Positions 32,632 through 45,990 are shown, counted from the stretch's first letter. The stretch is 62,000 bases of DNA from Cristatella mucedo (GCA_009760855.2 WPIO01000155.1:1-62000), one strand, 5' to 3'. Notes: generated by a model not told the origin, from the sequence alone. A program made the numbers and translations.

Positions 32632-34130
32632 TAGAATTTAATGTATCTCCGTCTGTAACTCCACAAAGTCATAAAGACCACGTGGGTGTTACGCAGGAGA
32701 GTTTTGTATAGCGGAATCATAGCCTAAGCGGCTTTCGGTACGCATTCGTTAGCCAACAGACTTCGTCTCACGCAACAAAGAGAAAGTGGGAAGCATAGCA
32801 GAGTCGGGAGAGCAGTTGAGGTAGTGAGTGGCATGGAATTAGCAGCTCAAAACCACTGAAAAAGATGAACCATAGTCGGCAGGAGGAGAGTAGTTGTCGT
32901 TGCGTGAGAATTGTGGAAGCGAGTTCCACAGTCTAGGACCTGCAGAGCTAAAGCTTCTGTCGCCAACGGTCTTTAAGCGGAGGAGTGGGACAGCTAATTT
33001 ATTGTCCACACAGGACCTGAGGGCGCGAACAGGCTAAAACTGATGCAGCAGTTCAGCTAGGCACGAAGGAGCCAAGCCGTGGCGGACCTTCTGGGTCAAC
33101 CTAAGAACCTTGTTCTGAATCCGTTGGTCAACTGGCATCCATCTTAGCTCTTTTAGCAAAGGAAACACGTGCTCCAACTTCTGGGACTTGAAGACTAGCC
33201 TTGCAGCCATATTCAGTCAGCTGCAGTGGCCCAATTGCTTTTTTTGGTAGCCCAGCCAATGCAAATTGCAATAATCAAGCCAAGACGGAACTAAGGAGCT
33301 AGTTAAATTTTTCGCAAGCCACTGTGGAAGATAGCTCCCAATCTTGGATAGGGATCGGACGTGATGGCTAGCTTCAGAAGCAGTCTTCTGAATGAAGCTT
33401 GTAAAATTGAGGCAGTTGTCGAAAACGGCACCTAAATTGTGAGCAAGTGGTGACGGTCGCACAGCAGCATCACCTATTAGAAGAGCAAAGCCTTTTAATC
33501 CAGCCACGCGCTTAGCATGTCCTATGAGCAGTAGTTCCGTTCTATTGTCATTTAATTTCAGGAAGTTTTCCGACATCCAGGATTGAATATCGGCAAGGCA
33601 GGCATTCAGTTTCTCAGTTGCTGCAGCAGATTCCGACGGTTTAAATGACAAATACAACTGAGTATCGTCAGCATAAAAGTGATATCCTATCCCATGGGCC
33701 TTAATCACTTTTCCCAGAGGTTGTGTATAAATGGAGAACAGCAAGGGACCGAGTACAGACCCTTGAGGGACTCCACAGGTGACCCTTCTCGTGTCTGAGA
33801 CCTGACCCCCACACGACACGGATTGAACACGATCAGACAAGTATGATTTAAACCACGCCAGTGCTTCGTCTGCCAGACCGATCGTTGTTCTGAATCGTTC
33901 AAGCAGAACTTCGTGATCAATGGTGTCGAAGGCAGCAGACAGATCTAGCAGAGCTAAGGCAGTGACATTTCTGTCGTCGTTGCCACTTATAATGTCATTG
34001 TTAACACGGAGGAGAGCAGTTTCAGTAGAGTGCTCCTTGTTGAACCCTGATTTAAATGTTTCTGACATTCCATTATTTTCAATATGTTCAACTAGCTGCT
34101 TAGCAACACAGCTAGCCATCACGTCCGACC
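32632..34130 (-). mobile_element. LINE-beta, 5'-truncated copy with well-preserved RT
   Basis: Starts with the family terminus (TTTAATGTATCTCCGTCTGT) and runs on the minus strand through the C-terminal region into a 301-codon uninterrupted ORF (34122-33217). That ORF holds [37 protein letters not shown] and YHFYADDTQLYLSF, i.e. the palm motifs with the YADD aspartates, followed by SWMSENFLKLND. It is the best RT in the window. The N-terminal fingers and the endonuclease are missing. Confidence 0.88.
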
Positions 34131-34138
34131 CCTATCCA

Positions 34139-34485
34139 AGATCATATCGGCATATCATATCGGCAAGGCAGGCATTCAGTTTCTCAGTTGCTGCAGCAGA
34201 TTCCGACGGTTTGAGTGACAAATACAACTGAGTATCGTCAGCATAGAAGTGATATCCTATTCCATGGGCTTTAGTCACTTTTCCCAGATGCTGTGTATGA
34301 ATGGAGAACAGCAAGAGAAAAAGTACAGATCCTTGAGGGACTCCACAGGTAACCCTTCTGGTATGTGAGACCTGACCCCACACACGATACCCATTGAACA
34401 TGATCAGACAAGTACGATTTAAACCACGCCTGTGCCTCGTCTGCCAGACCGATCGTCGTTCTCAATCATCCAAGCAGAACATTGT
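34139..34485 (-). mobile_element. Second LINE-beta RT fragment in tandem
   Basis: Repeats the RT palm segment of the preceding copy (homologous to about 33585-33910) with its own substitutions, including YHFYADDTQLYLSL. The junction at 34139-34160 contains a short repeated CATATCGGCA motif. No 3' end, so it is an internal fragment or local duplication. Confidence 0.75.
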
Positions 34486-34510
34486 GACGGGGTATACATT
34501 GAAAAATACG

Positions 34511-34698
<188 letters not shown>

Positions 34699-34700
<2 letters not shown>

Positions 34701-35340
34701 ATTCGTATTTATCTGTGTGTCTGTGTGTATGCTTGTGTCTGTGTGGGGCTTATGTTACGTATATCTCTCACCCCAGCTGAAGCTCAGCTCCCTAATGCCA
34801 GTCAGAAATCCGTTACATCAAGGCCTTGTAAATCTATTAGCCTGTCATAGAGTACGTCGATGAACATAGCAGCGGTCCCCATCAAACTATAAACCACAAC
34901 AAGCTATTGCGGGCCTAATGAATCAGGGTGAGAATCTTGCTCTCCATGCTATCCAGCGAATCGGGAGCCATCGCAGCTACTTCGGCACTGGAGTCAGGCT
35001 ACCCAGGCCAAGCTTTTGCATTTGTTAGCCTACTTTCCCTTCGAATGCTTTCTAGCCGCCAGCACGATGCAATGTTCACTACTAAAAATGCCAACAAACC
35101 TGTTTGAATCGAAGAAAATAAATGCAGTGAGGTATCTTGCGATTACCGTATTGTTTTCCCGTTCGCTAGTTCCCCATTAGTTTTCATCTGCCAGCAAGCT
35201 ACGGTTTTTCAAATGAGAGACGCAGAAATTGCTTTTCTTGAGCCATCTGCCAGCCGCTAAATCTCCCGAACTTCCCGACCACAACCTCCACCGTGAATGT
35301 GGACTAGCTGTCTTTCATTGATGAATCCACTAAACTAAGT
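34699..35340. other. no recognisable feature
   Basis: TG-rich transition to about 34750, then about 590 bp with no ORF, repeat or RNA that I recognise. Confidence 0.4.
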
Positions 35341-35530
35341 TACATGCTGACCCTGTGCATGTCACCCCTAACCATGTTATTCATTTTATTTGTTTTTCAA
35401 GCATGGTTTTACTTACCATTCAATTGCATTTCCCTTTGCAGCAAATGTAAAGCGTCTAGAAAGAGATTAAGTTCTCTGAGGGCGCTTTATCAAGTACATT
35501 ATTGTTAATACTATTATTATATTATCAAGT
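35341..35530 (+). mobile_element. LINE-alpha 3' end
   Basis: Plus-strand 3' UTR (CATGCTGACCCTGTGCATGTC), TTTGCAGCAAATGTAAAGC, hairpin, then AAGTACATTATTG tail. Well preserved. Confidence 0.88.
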
Positions 35531-35727
35531 TCACAGACAAAGCCTCGTTCATTTGAGCTTAATCGTGCGTGTAACACCGTTAGTGTAACTTTATGGCATT
35601 ATCACCTTGATCCATTGAGACACTCGTCCAACTTTCAAATGCATTCAAAAAACGCCTGCAGCTCAAAATGCGAATTCTTCCAGTGAGAAGAACACCTTCC
35701 ACGAGCTAAATGCATTTCAGTAATGAA

Positions 35728-37535
35728 ATGCAACATACCTCCGACTGTAACTATCTCAGTCTGTAACTGCTTATAGCCACAAAAAAAATATGTGGGTATT
35801 AGGCTGGAGAGTTGTGTATAGGACACTCACAGCCTAAGCGGCTTTCGGTACATACTCGGTAGCAAACAGACTGCACCTCATCCAATAAAGAGAACATGGG
35901 TAGCATAGCAGAGTTACTAGAGCAGTTGAGGTGTGAGTAACGTAGAATTATCAGTTCAGGATGGCCGGAAAGGATGTGCCATAGTCGGCAGCAGGAGTTT
36001 CGTAAGAATCCTGGAAGCGATATCCCCAGTCTATGGCCTGAAGAGCTAAAGCTTATGTTGCAGGCGGTCTTTAAGCTGAAGAATAGAACAGCTAATTTAT
36101 TTTCCATGCTGAACCTGAGGGCACGATGAGGCTACAACTGGTGCAAAAGTTCAGCTGGGTATGGAGGAGCGCAGTAGTGGCGGGCTTTGTGGGTCAGCTT
36201 AAGAACTTTGCTCTGTATCCGTCGATCAACCGGCAGCCATCCTGGCTCTTTTAGCTAAGGACACTCACTGTCAAACCTCTGAGATTTGCAATCTAGCCTT
36301 GCATCCATATTCATAGCCATATGCAGTAGCCTAGTTGCTTTTTTTGGTAACCCAGCCAAAATGGGATGGCAATAATCCATCAGAAAAAGAACTGAGGAGC
36401 TAGTTAAATTTTTGAAAGCCACTGTGGAAGACGGCTCCTAATCTTAGATATGAGCAAGACGTGATGGCTAGCTGAAGAAGTAGTCTTCTGAATGAAGCTC
36501 TTACAATTTAGGCTGCGTATGAACACGACAAAGACATCCAAATTTTGTAGCCTGGAGATGGTCGCCCAACAGCATCACCAAATAAAAGAGCAAAGCCATC
36601 TAATCCAGCCACACGCTTAGAGTGTCCTATGAGCAGCACTTCAGTTTTGTCATCGTTCAGTTTAAGGAAATTTTCGGAAATCCAGGATCAACTGTCGTCA
36701 TGGCGAGCATTGAGCTTATCAGCTGCTGCAGCAGATTACGACAATTTCGATGACAAATGCAGCTGAGTCAGCATAAAAGTGATATCCTAGCCCGTGGGCC
36801 TTAATCACTTTCCCGGAGGTAGAGTATAAATGGAGAACAGCAAGGGACCGAGGAAGGGCCCTTGAGGGACTCCATAGGTGACTGGTTTGATGGATGAGAC
36901 CTAACCCCCGCACGACACGACTTGAACACGATTGGACGAGTGCGATTTCAACCACGCCAGTTCATCATCTGCCAGACTGATCCTTGTTTTCACTCGTTCA
37001 ACTAGGACGTCACGATCAATCATGCCATAGGCAGCTGATATATCTAGCAGTGCTAGAGCACGTGACATTACCATAACTTTTGCTGCCTAGGATGTCATTA
37101 GTAACACAGAGGAGAGCAGTTTCAGTGAAGTGCTGCCGCTTGAACCCCGATTGAAATTTGTCTGACATTTCGTTCTTTTAAAAATGTGCTACCAGCTAGT
37201 GATTAACAATTTTTTCAAGAATCTTTCAAAAAGGGAGAAGGAAAACTATGCGATAGTTTTCAAGAACCTCTTTATCTAAATCAGGCCTTTTAAGTATCGG
37301 TCCAACGATTTCCGATTTGACGGACTTGGGTACGACCGCTTTTTTCCCTGAACCATATAAAAACTCGGTTATGGCTGGCCTAAAAAAGCGGCATAGTCTT
37401 AGTCTTGCTACCTTTGTGTTGCTGCCTTTGTCTGACAACGAATACTGCTTCCTGGAACAGGAAAATAATTGTTTGGCCCGATTACGACATTTAATAGCAT
37501 GAATTGTTCCCAGACAAAGGTTTATAAACGGCAAT
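35728..37535 (-). mobile_element. LINE-beta, older degraded copy
   Basis: The minus-strand 3' UTR, C-terminal region and RT are recognisable block by block. ORF 37226-37534 aligns with the GKGVVPRSFKSAIV region upstream of the RT core. Deletions, frameshifts and a lost catalytic box mark it as older than 32632-34130. Confidence 0.78.
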
Positions 37536-38127
37536 CAGGTCTATCCAAGGTGAGGGAAACAGCTCATATCCATGACAACGCTTTATTGCTGTCCGTAACA
37601 AGCTTGGTAACATGAAATTTGGTTGATAGATCTGGAACATTTTTTCCACGATATGCAATCAAATCCATAATTTAACAATGTCTATTTTTGGAAGAGTACT
37701 TGTGATTCAGTTGGATAATGCAGAGATAATGCCGGACCATTGGAAGCCTTTGCGTATGTACCTACTTTCACTACGCCTGCTGTTTGAGCATGACACCCCC
37801 ATAGATTTGGTAATTCTTTCTATGCAGCATCTGTAAAGTGCCTTGAGGGAGATTCATTACTCTGATAGCACTATGCAAATGAATTTTATTATTATTATTA
37901 TGCGTTCAAACTTCATTTATTTCAATTTTGTGAACATACATCACCTTCTGTGGCTCTGGAGAGCGACTTTTTCAGATCTCACCTGGCCAGGACAGCCTGA
38001 TTACTTCAACAGCACTTCCGAAAGACCAGACTTCCATCGTTAGCTATTTAAACTGTGCAAATGTTACTTAGTGAGGCTAACACGCAAATCTTGATACATT
38101 TTCTTATAAATGGCTGTTTTTTGTGAG

Positions 38128-38415
38128 GTTTATGGAGAACGCTATCCGTATCGTCATCCGGTCGTAAAGAACATCATGCCAATGATTCAAGAAGTTTTTA
38201 GAAATGTTTCCATAACTTCCCCTGGGCAAGAGCTAAACATATATCCATGGCTCAGATTTACTGGCTTATTTTCTGAGGGAATGAAAAATCTGAAAAGACT
38301 TGAGTATCTTCGAGATACCATTCTTAAAAAGAAAATCAAGCGAGAACGTATGAGTTTGAAACCATTTTTAGTACTAAGAATTAGGTGTCTTTTCAATTGA
38401 TATATTCAATTCAGT

Positions 38416-38446
<31 letters not shown>

Positions 38447-38607
38447 AAATTTTTTTTTTATCTTCAAAGCATCCTTTGACCCATCAAGCCCTTATGGCAT
38501 GGTTGACGATCTACTCTCCAGGAGCCATTAAAGAGCTGGAGTGAAATCTCTAATATCTTGGACTGAAGAACAAATTGTTTCCTAGTTACTCGATGTGTTT
38601 TCTGCCG
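38128..38607 (+). pseudogene. Cytochrome P450 pseudogene fragment (exons 3 and 4)
   Basis: Pseudo-exon 3 (38128-38349) is 222 nt and still open, encoding VYGERYPYRHPVV to KKIKRER. Pseudo-exon 4 (38469-38607) is 139 nt. Both lengths equal those of genes A and B. Four lesions are visible: the exon 3 donor reads AT instead of GT (38350-38351), the exon 4 acceptor AG has become AA (38467-38468), and exon 4 has in-frame TAA (near 38529) and TAG (near 38583). Exons 1, 2 and 5-8 are absent from the neighbourhood. Confidence 0.92.
38416..38442. repeat. (TA)n microsatellite in pseudogene intron 3
   Basis: TA run at the position matching the one at 55864 in gene B intron 3. Confidence 0.9.
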
Positions 38608-38609
38608 GT

Positions 38610-39878
<1,269 letters not shown>

Positions 39879-40184
39879 TTTCTTAGTAAAGTCCGCACCG
39901 AACAATATTTGTTAAAGTTTGCAGTGAATTCCCGCGTGCCACGTTTAAAATATCGGAAACGGTCTTTGGCATCATTCGCTAATTTGCCGCTTACGTTTTC
40001 TTCCATGTAACGAGAAACACATCCTGGCAGCTATATAATTTTTTGCAAGAAGTCTGTGTAGTAATTTTATATTTATTCAAGCAAATCCTTCAGCGCACAT
40101 TAATTAAAATTATTTTCTCGCATAGAATTTCTATAAATCGTATGAATCTCATCTTATCATATCTTTTTTAAAAGCAGTCCATAG

Positions 40185-40282
40185 GACTTGAGGTCATTTT
40201 GAGGCATAGCTTATTGATAGGAGCCAGGAGAGCAGATGGTATATGGCCTAGCCTGGTTGGGAATAGTTCTAATAGTTTGACT
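40185..40282 (+). other. 98-bp block identical to 57003-57100
   Basis: Base-for-base identical to gene B intron 4 at 57003-57100, although the sequence on either side differs at about one base in ten or more. It contains GAGGTCATTTTGAGG. Function unknown; see findings. Confidence 0.8.
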
Positions 40283-40475
40283 GAATCCAGCGAATTAAGA
40301 GACCTGCAAGTGAATGGAAAAACCTTACACTTTTGTGAAAGTAAGTTGCTCCGGAAAACATTCACGTTTATGTAAGATGTTGGTCACAATTAGGTGCTGA
40401 AGCTGTTGCACAGAATGTTGAAGTTTCTTTCCTTAGCCCTGGGTTCACCAAAGGATTAGCTGCAGCTATGGCCGC

Positions 40476-41298
40476 ACTATAAGCTACCTCTTTATTTCAC
40501 CGGAGAGCCTCTGGTAGCGAAAACTTTCAGCCGGGGCTTCAATCCCGGCTCTGAAATCGCGCATGCTGAATTTACGTTACGTTGCCACTCGAATCGTGTA
40601 GTAATTGGTATCTGAAACCGTATTTTGGGCTAGCTTGATCTTTGACGAGTCAGTCATGAAGTGGACCCATTATTACGGCTGGACAGGTGCTCTAAAGGCA
40701 TGAGCCTAACCTAAATATCAGCCAGCAGCTATATCAGACAGCCAAAGAGACTAGATAGTTTACTGCACTTGGTAATTTACACGCAATGAAATTAAGTGCT
40801 ATTAAGCCTATTAGGCCTTCACCTGCTCTGACACAGAGAGTGAGAAAACGCAGTGTTGGCCAGTAGCGTGATGCCCACTAAGCACGTAGCAACAGAATTT
40901 TTCTCATCCACGTAGTCTACCCAGTTTTCAGTACCCACGAATTTCATTACTCCGCCTTTGACCTTTGATAAGCAGATCGCGGTCGTGCATTATAGAACTA
41001 TATATCGTACGCCGTCAGATCGACATTGGTTTTTAACAGAGACTCCAATGGAGTACTGCGAGAACATCACCGTAATAGACACACTTTGAGAATTACTTAC
41101 TACTGTTTGGTCTTATTGTGAAGTTAAGGAGCCAGTGCAAGTCTATTTTGCAAATTATGACAGCCCGGAAATGTGACTACATTAGCAGTGTAAGAAAAAC
41201 GTCCGAAGCGTTTCACTGCCTGACACCAGCCCAACTCCTTTGACCGCCAGCTCGATGGTAAATAGTTTTAAATACAGGTCCGCTTCACTAAAGGTAGC
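40476..41298. other. no gene; one dispersed repeat fragment
   Basis: Mostly unrecognised. The part at 41139-41232 is the reverse complement of 57325-57413 (shared strings around AACGCTTCGGAC and TTCCGGGCTG, and TAATTTGCAAAATAGAC). Confidence 0.5.
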
Positions 41299-41299
41299 A

Positions 41300-42225
41300 C
41301 TTCAGCTAAAATCTGTTCAGCGTATATGGTTCTGCCAGCGTATCTATTGCTAAATCAGCTCGAAATCTAGGTGTCATATTCCAAAGCACCCTCTCGTTAG
41401 ACGACCATATCAGCACCACAGTCAAATCTGCCTATTTTCAGCTTCATAACATTGCTAAAATTCGGGCTTGTTTAGATAAGGATAGCACGTCCAAGTTGGT
41501 TCATGTGTTCGTGACATCCCGTCTCGACTTCTGCAGCTGCCTGCTTACTGGCCTACCAGCATGTGCGATCGGGCGATATCAGCTGGTGCAAAACTCTGCT
41601 GCTAGGCTTGTCTGTCGTGAGCGTCGCAGTTGCCAGATTACACCACTTCTCGCCGACCTGCGCTGGCTACCAGTCAAGCTACGGATTGACTTCAAGGTTT
41701 TTTGCTCACTTTTAGATCACTTCATTCTTTGGCTCCAGCCTATTTCTCAGATGTACTCCTCCATCAGGCCAAGCGTCGTACCGTCCGTTTTCGTAATCCA
41801 ACAGTCTACAAATACATCGTACAAACCTGAAATCCTTTGGAGACCGTGCATTTAGTTCGTATGCTCCCAAAGCCTAGAACTCCCTCCCGACATGCGTCAT
41901 GACATCCCCTGACTTGACCACATTTAAAAGGAACTTAAAAACACACCTATTTAGGACAGCATTTAGTGGGTCCCTGTGATTCGTCCTTCATTTGCTTATG
42001 GGCGCTTACACTGCATGCTGCCACTAACCACATCTGCATGCTGACCCTGTGCATGTCATGCCCAACCATGTTATTCATTTTGTTTGTTTGTCAAGCATGA
42101 TTTTACTCACCATTCAGTTGCATTTCCCTTTGTAGCAAATGTAAAGCGCCTAGAGAGAGATCAAATTCTCCGAGAGCGCTTTATCAAGTGCATTATCATT
42201 ACTATTTATCTTATTATTTAGGTAG
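41300..42225 (+). mobile_element. LINE-alpha, 5'-truncated copy
   Basis: From the post-RT region ([11 protein letters not shown] equivalent) through ORF 41496-41855 ([41 protein letters not shown]) to a well-preserved 3' UTR, hairpin and ATT tail near 42200-42225. Confidence 0.85.
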
Positions 42226-42299
42226 AAGAAGGATTTGGCAGGTCAGAGTTTTTGTATCATAGGTAGCCAAAACGTTATGAATGATAGGAATTGTAATTA

Positions 42300-42950
42300 C
42301 CTTTAGGCTGTGCTACCAAAGAAAGCAATTAGGCCACTGCAACTGACTTTGAATATGGTTGGAAGGCTGGTCTTCAAGTCACAGAGGTTTGAGCACGTGC
42401 TTTCTTTGCTAATAGAACTAGGATGGATGCCGATTGACCAATGGATTCAGAGCAAAGATCTTACGCTGATCCACAACGCAGGCCTCGGCTTGGCTTTTTC
42501 CTACCTAGCTGAACTGTTGCACCAGTTTCTGACTGTTCGTGCCCTCAGGTCCTGTAGGGATAATAAATTAACTGTTCCATTCCTCTGCTCAAAGACCGTT
42601 GGCGACAGAAGCTTTAGCTCTGCAGGTCCTAGACTGTGGAACTCGCTTCCACAATTCTTACGCAACGAAAACTACTCTCTTACTGCCGACTATGGCTCAT
42701 CCTTTTCAGCGGTCCTGAGCTGCTACTTTCTTGCCACTCACTACATCAAATGCTCTCCTGACTCTGCTATGCTTTCCACTTTCTCTTTTTTGCGTGAGAC
42801 GAAGTCTGTTGGCTACCGAATGCGTACCGAAAGCCGCTTAGGCTGTGAGTGCGCTATACAAAACTCTCCTGCGTAACACCCACATGGTCTTATGACTTTG
42901 TGGAGTTCCTGACGGAGATATATTACACTACATTACATTAGATTGGTGCT
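42300..42950 (+). mobile_element. LINE-beta, 5'-truncated copy with open C-terminal ORF
   Basis: An uninterrupted 188-codon ORF (42310-42876) spans the whole C-terminal region, from LPKKAIRPLQLTLNM to [13 protein letters not shown] and stop, followed by the 3' UTR and a TTACACTACATTACATTAG tail. The clearest copy of the family C-terminus. Truncated after the RT. Confidence 0.88.
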
Positions 42951-43317
42951 GTCCTGCATGGCGAGCATGGACAAGAATTAATTACTAAACCTAGACCGGC
43001 ATTAAAAAGACAAAAGCTCCTCCGGTTACAGCGATACCTGGCTTGTCACACATGCAGAATATCATGCGCATGTAATCAAGCTAGGAACACTGAGAAACTT
43101 TTAGTTTACGAGGGTACGTGGAAAGTCGATTACCAAAACCTTGATGTTTAGCAGGAGGAATGGCATGGCACCACCTGGGAAGATTTACCTGTACAGTCCT
43201 GAGTGGAAGAGTGGGTGAGTGCGAGAGCTCACTTTCAGCACTGGCAGAGTATTTAGGCCACCTTGCTATGTACATTAGGCCACTGAAGCCACCTGTAGTT
43301 TTTTAGAAGCCTCTTTC
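42951..43317. other. no recognisable feature
   Basis: No ORF with domain and no repeat recognised between two LINE fragments. Confidence 0.4.
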
Positions 43318-43515
43318 GCCTTTCTCGCCTCGTCTGGCCATCACTGGCACTGCACTGCAATGTTTTTATTCATTTCAATTTTAGGCCCTGTCTCAGTGGG
43401 ATACATCAAAGTGTTAGAGAGACAGCAGAATATTTATTTCTATTGAATACTGAAATACTAAAGAATACTGAAGTATATTATTAAAGATCATCCGAGGAAC
43501 CACTTGAGTACGGGA
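43318..43515 (+). mobile_element. LINE-alpha RT fragment
   Basis: Pieces of the RT-coding strand (ATCACTGGCACTGCACTGCAATG; CTGTCTCAGTGGGATA; GATCATCCGAGGAACC) in the order found in the copy at 46950-47045, with an insertion between them. Confidence 0.55.
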
Positions 43516-43519
43516 TCCC

Positions 43520-43772
43520 TGCACTAGAGAGCAACATCAGAAGACGTTCAGCACTGACTGTGTGGACCTTTACCTAACTTCTTCTTAATACCTTCGGGCA
43601 TTTCACTTATATCTTCGCTGTGACTGGCATTGAGCTGTCCTCGGAAACGCTAATGAAACAGGACTTGCTTATCATGCAGTGTGATGTCTCCATGAGTCAA
43701 TTCCAACCGGCTGGCCTTCTTCGGCAGCTCGGTAACAACCTGCCTGCATCCTGCGTTCACCCTACCACCTGT
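43520..43772 (+). mobile_element. Orphan LINE-beta 5' leader fragment
   Basis: Matches the first 260 bp of the near full-length LINE-beta (20228-20490), beginning at CACTAGAGAGC and stopping at CACCCTACCACCTGTTC. It has no endonuclease or RT. Useful because it supports where LINE-beta begins. Confidence 0.7.
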
Positions 43773-44305
43773 TCGTAGCATAGTGGTAATTTTGGAGTTA
43801 ACAGCTGCTGGTATTTCACCGAGGCATTTTGTGAGGGAACATGAGGCAGCAGCCGGAGAGCACTGGGCGAAGGCCATACGATGGCTCACACCGCCTGGGC
43901 AACGCAGGCTCTCGACTGGTTGGGAGGCCGCCAAAATCCGGTGTGAGGCAGCTCAAGCCCCAAATCATTCAGTGACATCTGTGAGGACATCCATCTACCA
44001 CAAACTGCCACCAGCTGACATGGTTTGGAACGAACAATAGCTCCACAGCGAAAAAAATGCAGGAACTATAAGGGCTGACGAGGGAGTACAGAGTGGGAGG
44101 GGATGGCTAGATCCCTTGATGGCTGGAGCCGTCTACAGTGCCGGTCTAGAGTTTGTAGAATGGGCATGGCCGGCGGGGTTGGCAGAATACAGTCCTCGGT
44201 GATGGAGCCAGCAGACTCGTCGCTCGGTTGCCCTATCCAGCCCGACAAAAGGTCGTTCGGAGGGCTGTCACACATGTGTAGAGCGTTTGAATAGAGACCA
44301 AAAAA
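43773..44305. other. unrecognised sequence
   Basis: An 85-codon plus-strand ORF (43783-44040) and a 153-codon minus-strand ORF (44066-44527) overlap this and the following SINE. I recognise no domain, and the minus ORF runs through the SINE, so neither is supported as a gene. Confidence 0.35.
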
Positions 44306-44470
44306 TACTAGCTGATTCAATAGCCTCTTTTGTATAGCGACACAGGAGTCTTTACGGCTATGCCCACCACTTGCTGCTGCAATAAAGGAATTGCGCACCG
44401 GGCGATTTGAACCCACGACCGCGGGACCGAGGCTGTAAAAAGTAAACGCCTTGCGTAGTGTGTCACCACT
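44306..44470 (-). mobile_element. SINE-beta copy
   Basis: Minus-strand tRNA-like head with B box GGGTTCAAATCG, then body and terminal GAGGCTATTGAATCAGC. Moderately diverged. Confidence 0.78.
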
Positions 44471-44534
44471 GTAGACTCTCTTACGGTGCAATACAAAAGG
44501 CATGCATATTTCTCGCTTACTCTGCAACTAAAAA

Positions 44535-44865
44535 TTCAATTTTGTGGGAGCATGCACAGTGTCAGTATGCATAAACACATTAAGGACGAAACAGAGGGAC
44601 CCACTAAATGCTGTCATGAATAAGTGTGTTTTTAGTTTCTTTTTAAATGTGGTCAGGTCAGGGGATGTTCTGACGCAGGTCGGGAGTGAGTTCAAGGCTT
44701 TGGGAGCATACGAACTAAATGCAGGGTCTCTAAACGATTTGAGGTTTATACGAGGTTTAGGTAGACTGTTGGATTCCGAAAAGTGGTTGGTACTATGCTT
44801 GGCCTGGCGGGGGGGGGGGAGCAGATGTGATAGGTTGGCTGGAGCCAAATAATGAAGGAACCAAA
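44535..44865 (-). mobile_element. LINE-alpha C-terminal fragment
   Basis: The minus-strand ORF (44869-44528) encodes YLAPANLSHLLPP, SSYAPKALNSLPTCVRTSP and [21 protein letters not shown], the family C-terminus, uninterrupted except at the ends. The 3' UTR hairpin is missing here. Confidence 0.82.
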
Positions 44866-44904
44866 ACATTCTTCACTTCTACAAGCACCAGCACCCGTTA
44901 AATG

Positions 44905-45125
44905 AACAATAAATAACGATAATGCATTTGCGTAGCACCCTCCGAGAACCGAATATCTTTCTAGGCACTTTGCATTTGATGGAAAGGAAGTATGATCAAA
45001 CGATTAGTGGTAGCTTAATGTCAGCAAGTGTGATATGGTTAGAGATGATATACACAAAGTAAGTATGCAAATATGTTTGGTGGCATCACGGTGTCAGCAC
45101 GAATAAGCAAGCTGCTCATTAGGCA
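44905..45125 (-). mobile_element. LINE-alpha 3' UTR fragment
   Basis: Hairpin region (GTAGCACCCTCCGAGAAC, then CTTTCTAGGCACTTTGC) and 3' UTR (GGTGTCAGCACGAATAAGC) on the minus strand, ending near 45125. Confidence 0.72.
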
Positions 45126-45719
45126 AAGAAAGTGATCTGGAATTTGGTTTAAATCTGCCTTACTCTCTTTTAATTTATATCCTACGACATATTGAGCCGA
45201 GCTAAATTTTAATCAAGGTCTCCATGGTTGGTTTGAAAAGTCACCAGCCGCCAAGTACTCACTAGTCATTCATGATACAATGCAAGCGAAGTGTTCACTT
45301 CGCTCACTCGTGTCCAACGGAGTCTGAGTTCTATCTGTGAAAGGACAACCTTAAATTTCTATCAAAGCAGTTGAACTCAGTGTCCTGCCGTCTTTGTGCT
45401 AAAGCCCGGAACCCCCATTCCGGGAAACCGGAAATTAACATCATAATGTAAGCCCAAAACAAAAGAGTCCCCCTGCGCCCGAGGTATAGGAATAGTCTCG
45501 GATATACTACATTTCTGCAGATGGAAACAAATCTGTAAAACGCTGCTTGTCGCAGAAACCGGTAATCCTTTCTGGTAATGAAAATCCTGCATTCCATGAA
45601 GTTAAAGTATCAAAGGCTCACGTTGTTACTATTATAATCAGTTGCTAAATCCTAAATCCTAATCCAAAACGAATATTACTATTCCTGATACTAAGCTTTT
45701 GTTCTCGTGCTCCAGCTCT
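45126..45719. other. no recognisable feature
   Basis: Overlapping minus-strand ORFs of 71 and 88 codons at 45331-45597 have no domain I recognise. No repeat named. Confidence 0.4.
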
Positions 45720-45990
45720 CCCTATCTGAATTAGGTGTCACTTCAGGCCTTCTGTTCCACCACGAACTATTCTGGCTCCAGTCGATTATAATCGATCAGA
45801 GCCAAAATTTTATTCGAGGCACAAGTAATTACTTGTGCCCCTAATAAACTTCAAACTCCTCTGGAAACCGTACCGTTATTTGAATGCTCCCCCAAGAATA
45901 AAAATTACTGCACACTGACGTAGCGTCATCTCTTGATCTGATGGCATTCGAAACAAGAAGCTGTAAACATATGCTGCCCGATGCTCTGTC
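45720..45990 (+). mobile_element. possible very old LINE-alpha fragment
   Basis: Weak plus-strand similarity to the C-terminal ORF (CAAACTCCTCTGGAAACCGTAC, TGAATGCTCCCCCAAG, GACGTAGCGTCATCTCTTGATC). Barely above what chance could give. Confidence 0.35.

Noticed and set aside
38350-38351. Possible alternative GT two bases upstream of the broken pseudo-exon 3 donor
   Set aside because: Using it would shift the frame, and exon 4 still has two stops and a lost acceptor; the fragment remains a pseudogene.
40168-40365. Conserved 65-codon minus-strand ORF in both segmental duplicates (partner at 56980-57183)
   Set aside because: Conservation follows from the duplication and from the 98-bp identical block. 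There is no domain, start context or splice evidence, so I do not call a gene.
44066-44527. 153-codon minus-strand ORF
   Set aside because: It reads straight through a SINE-beta copy and shows no domain.
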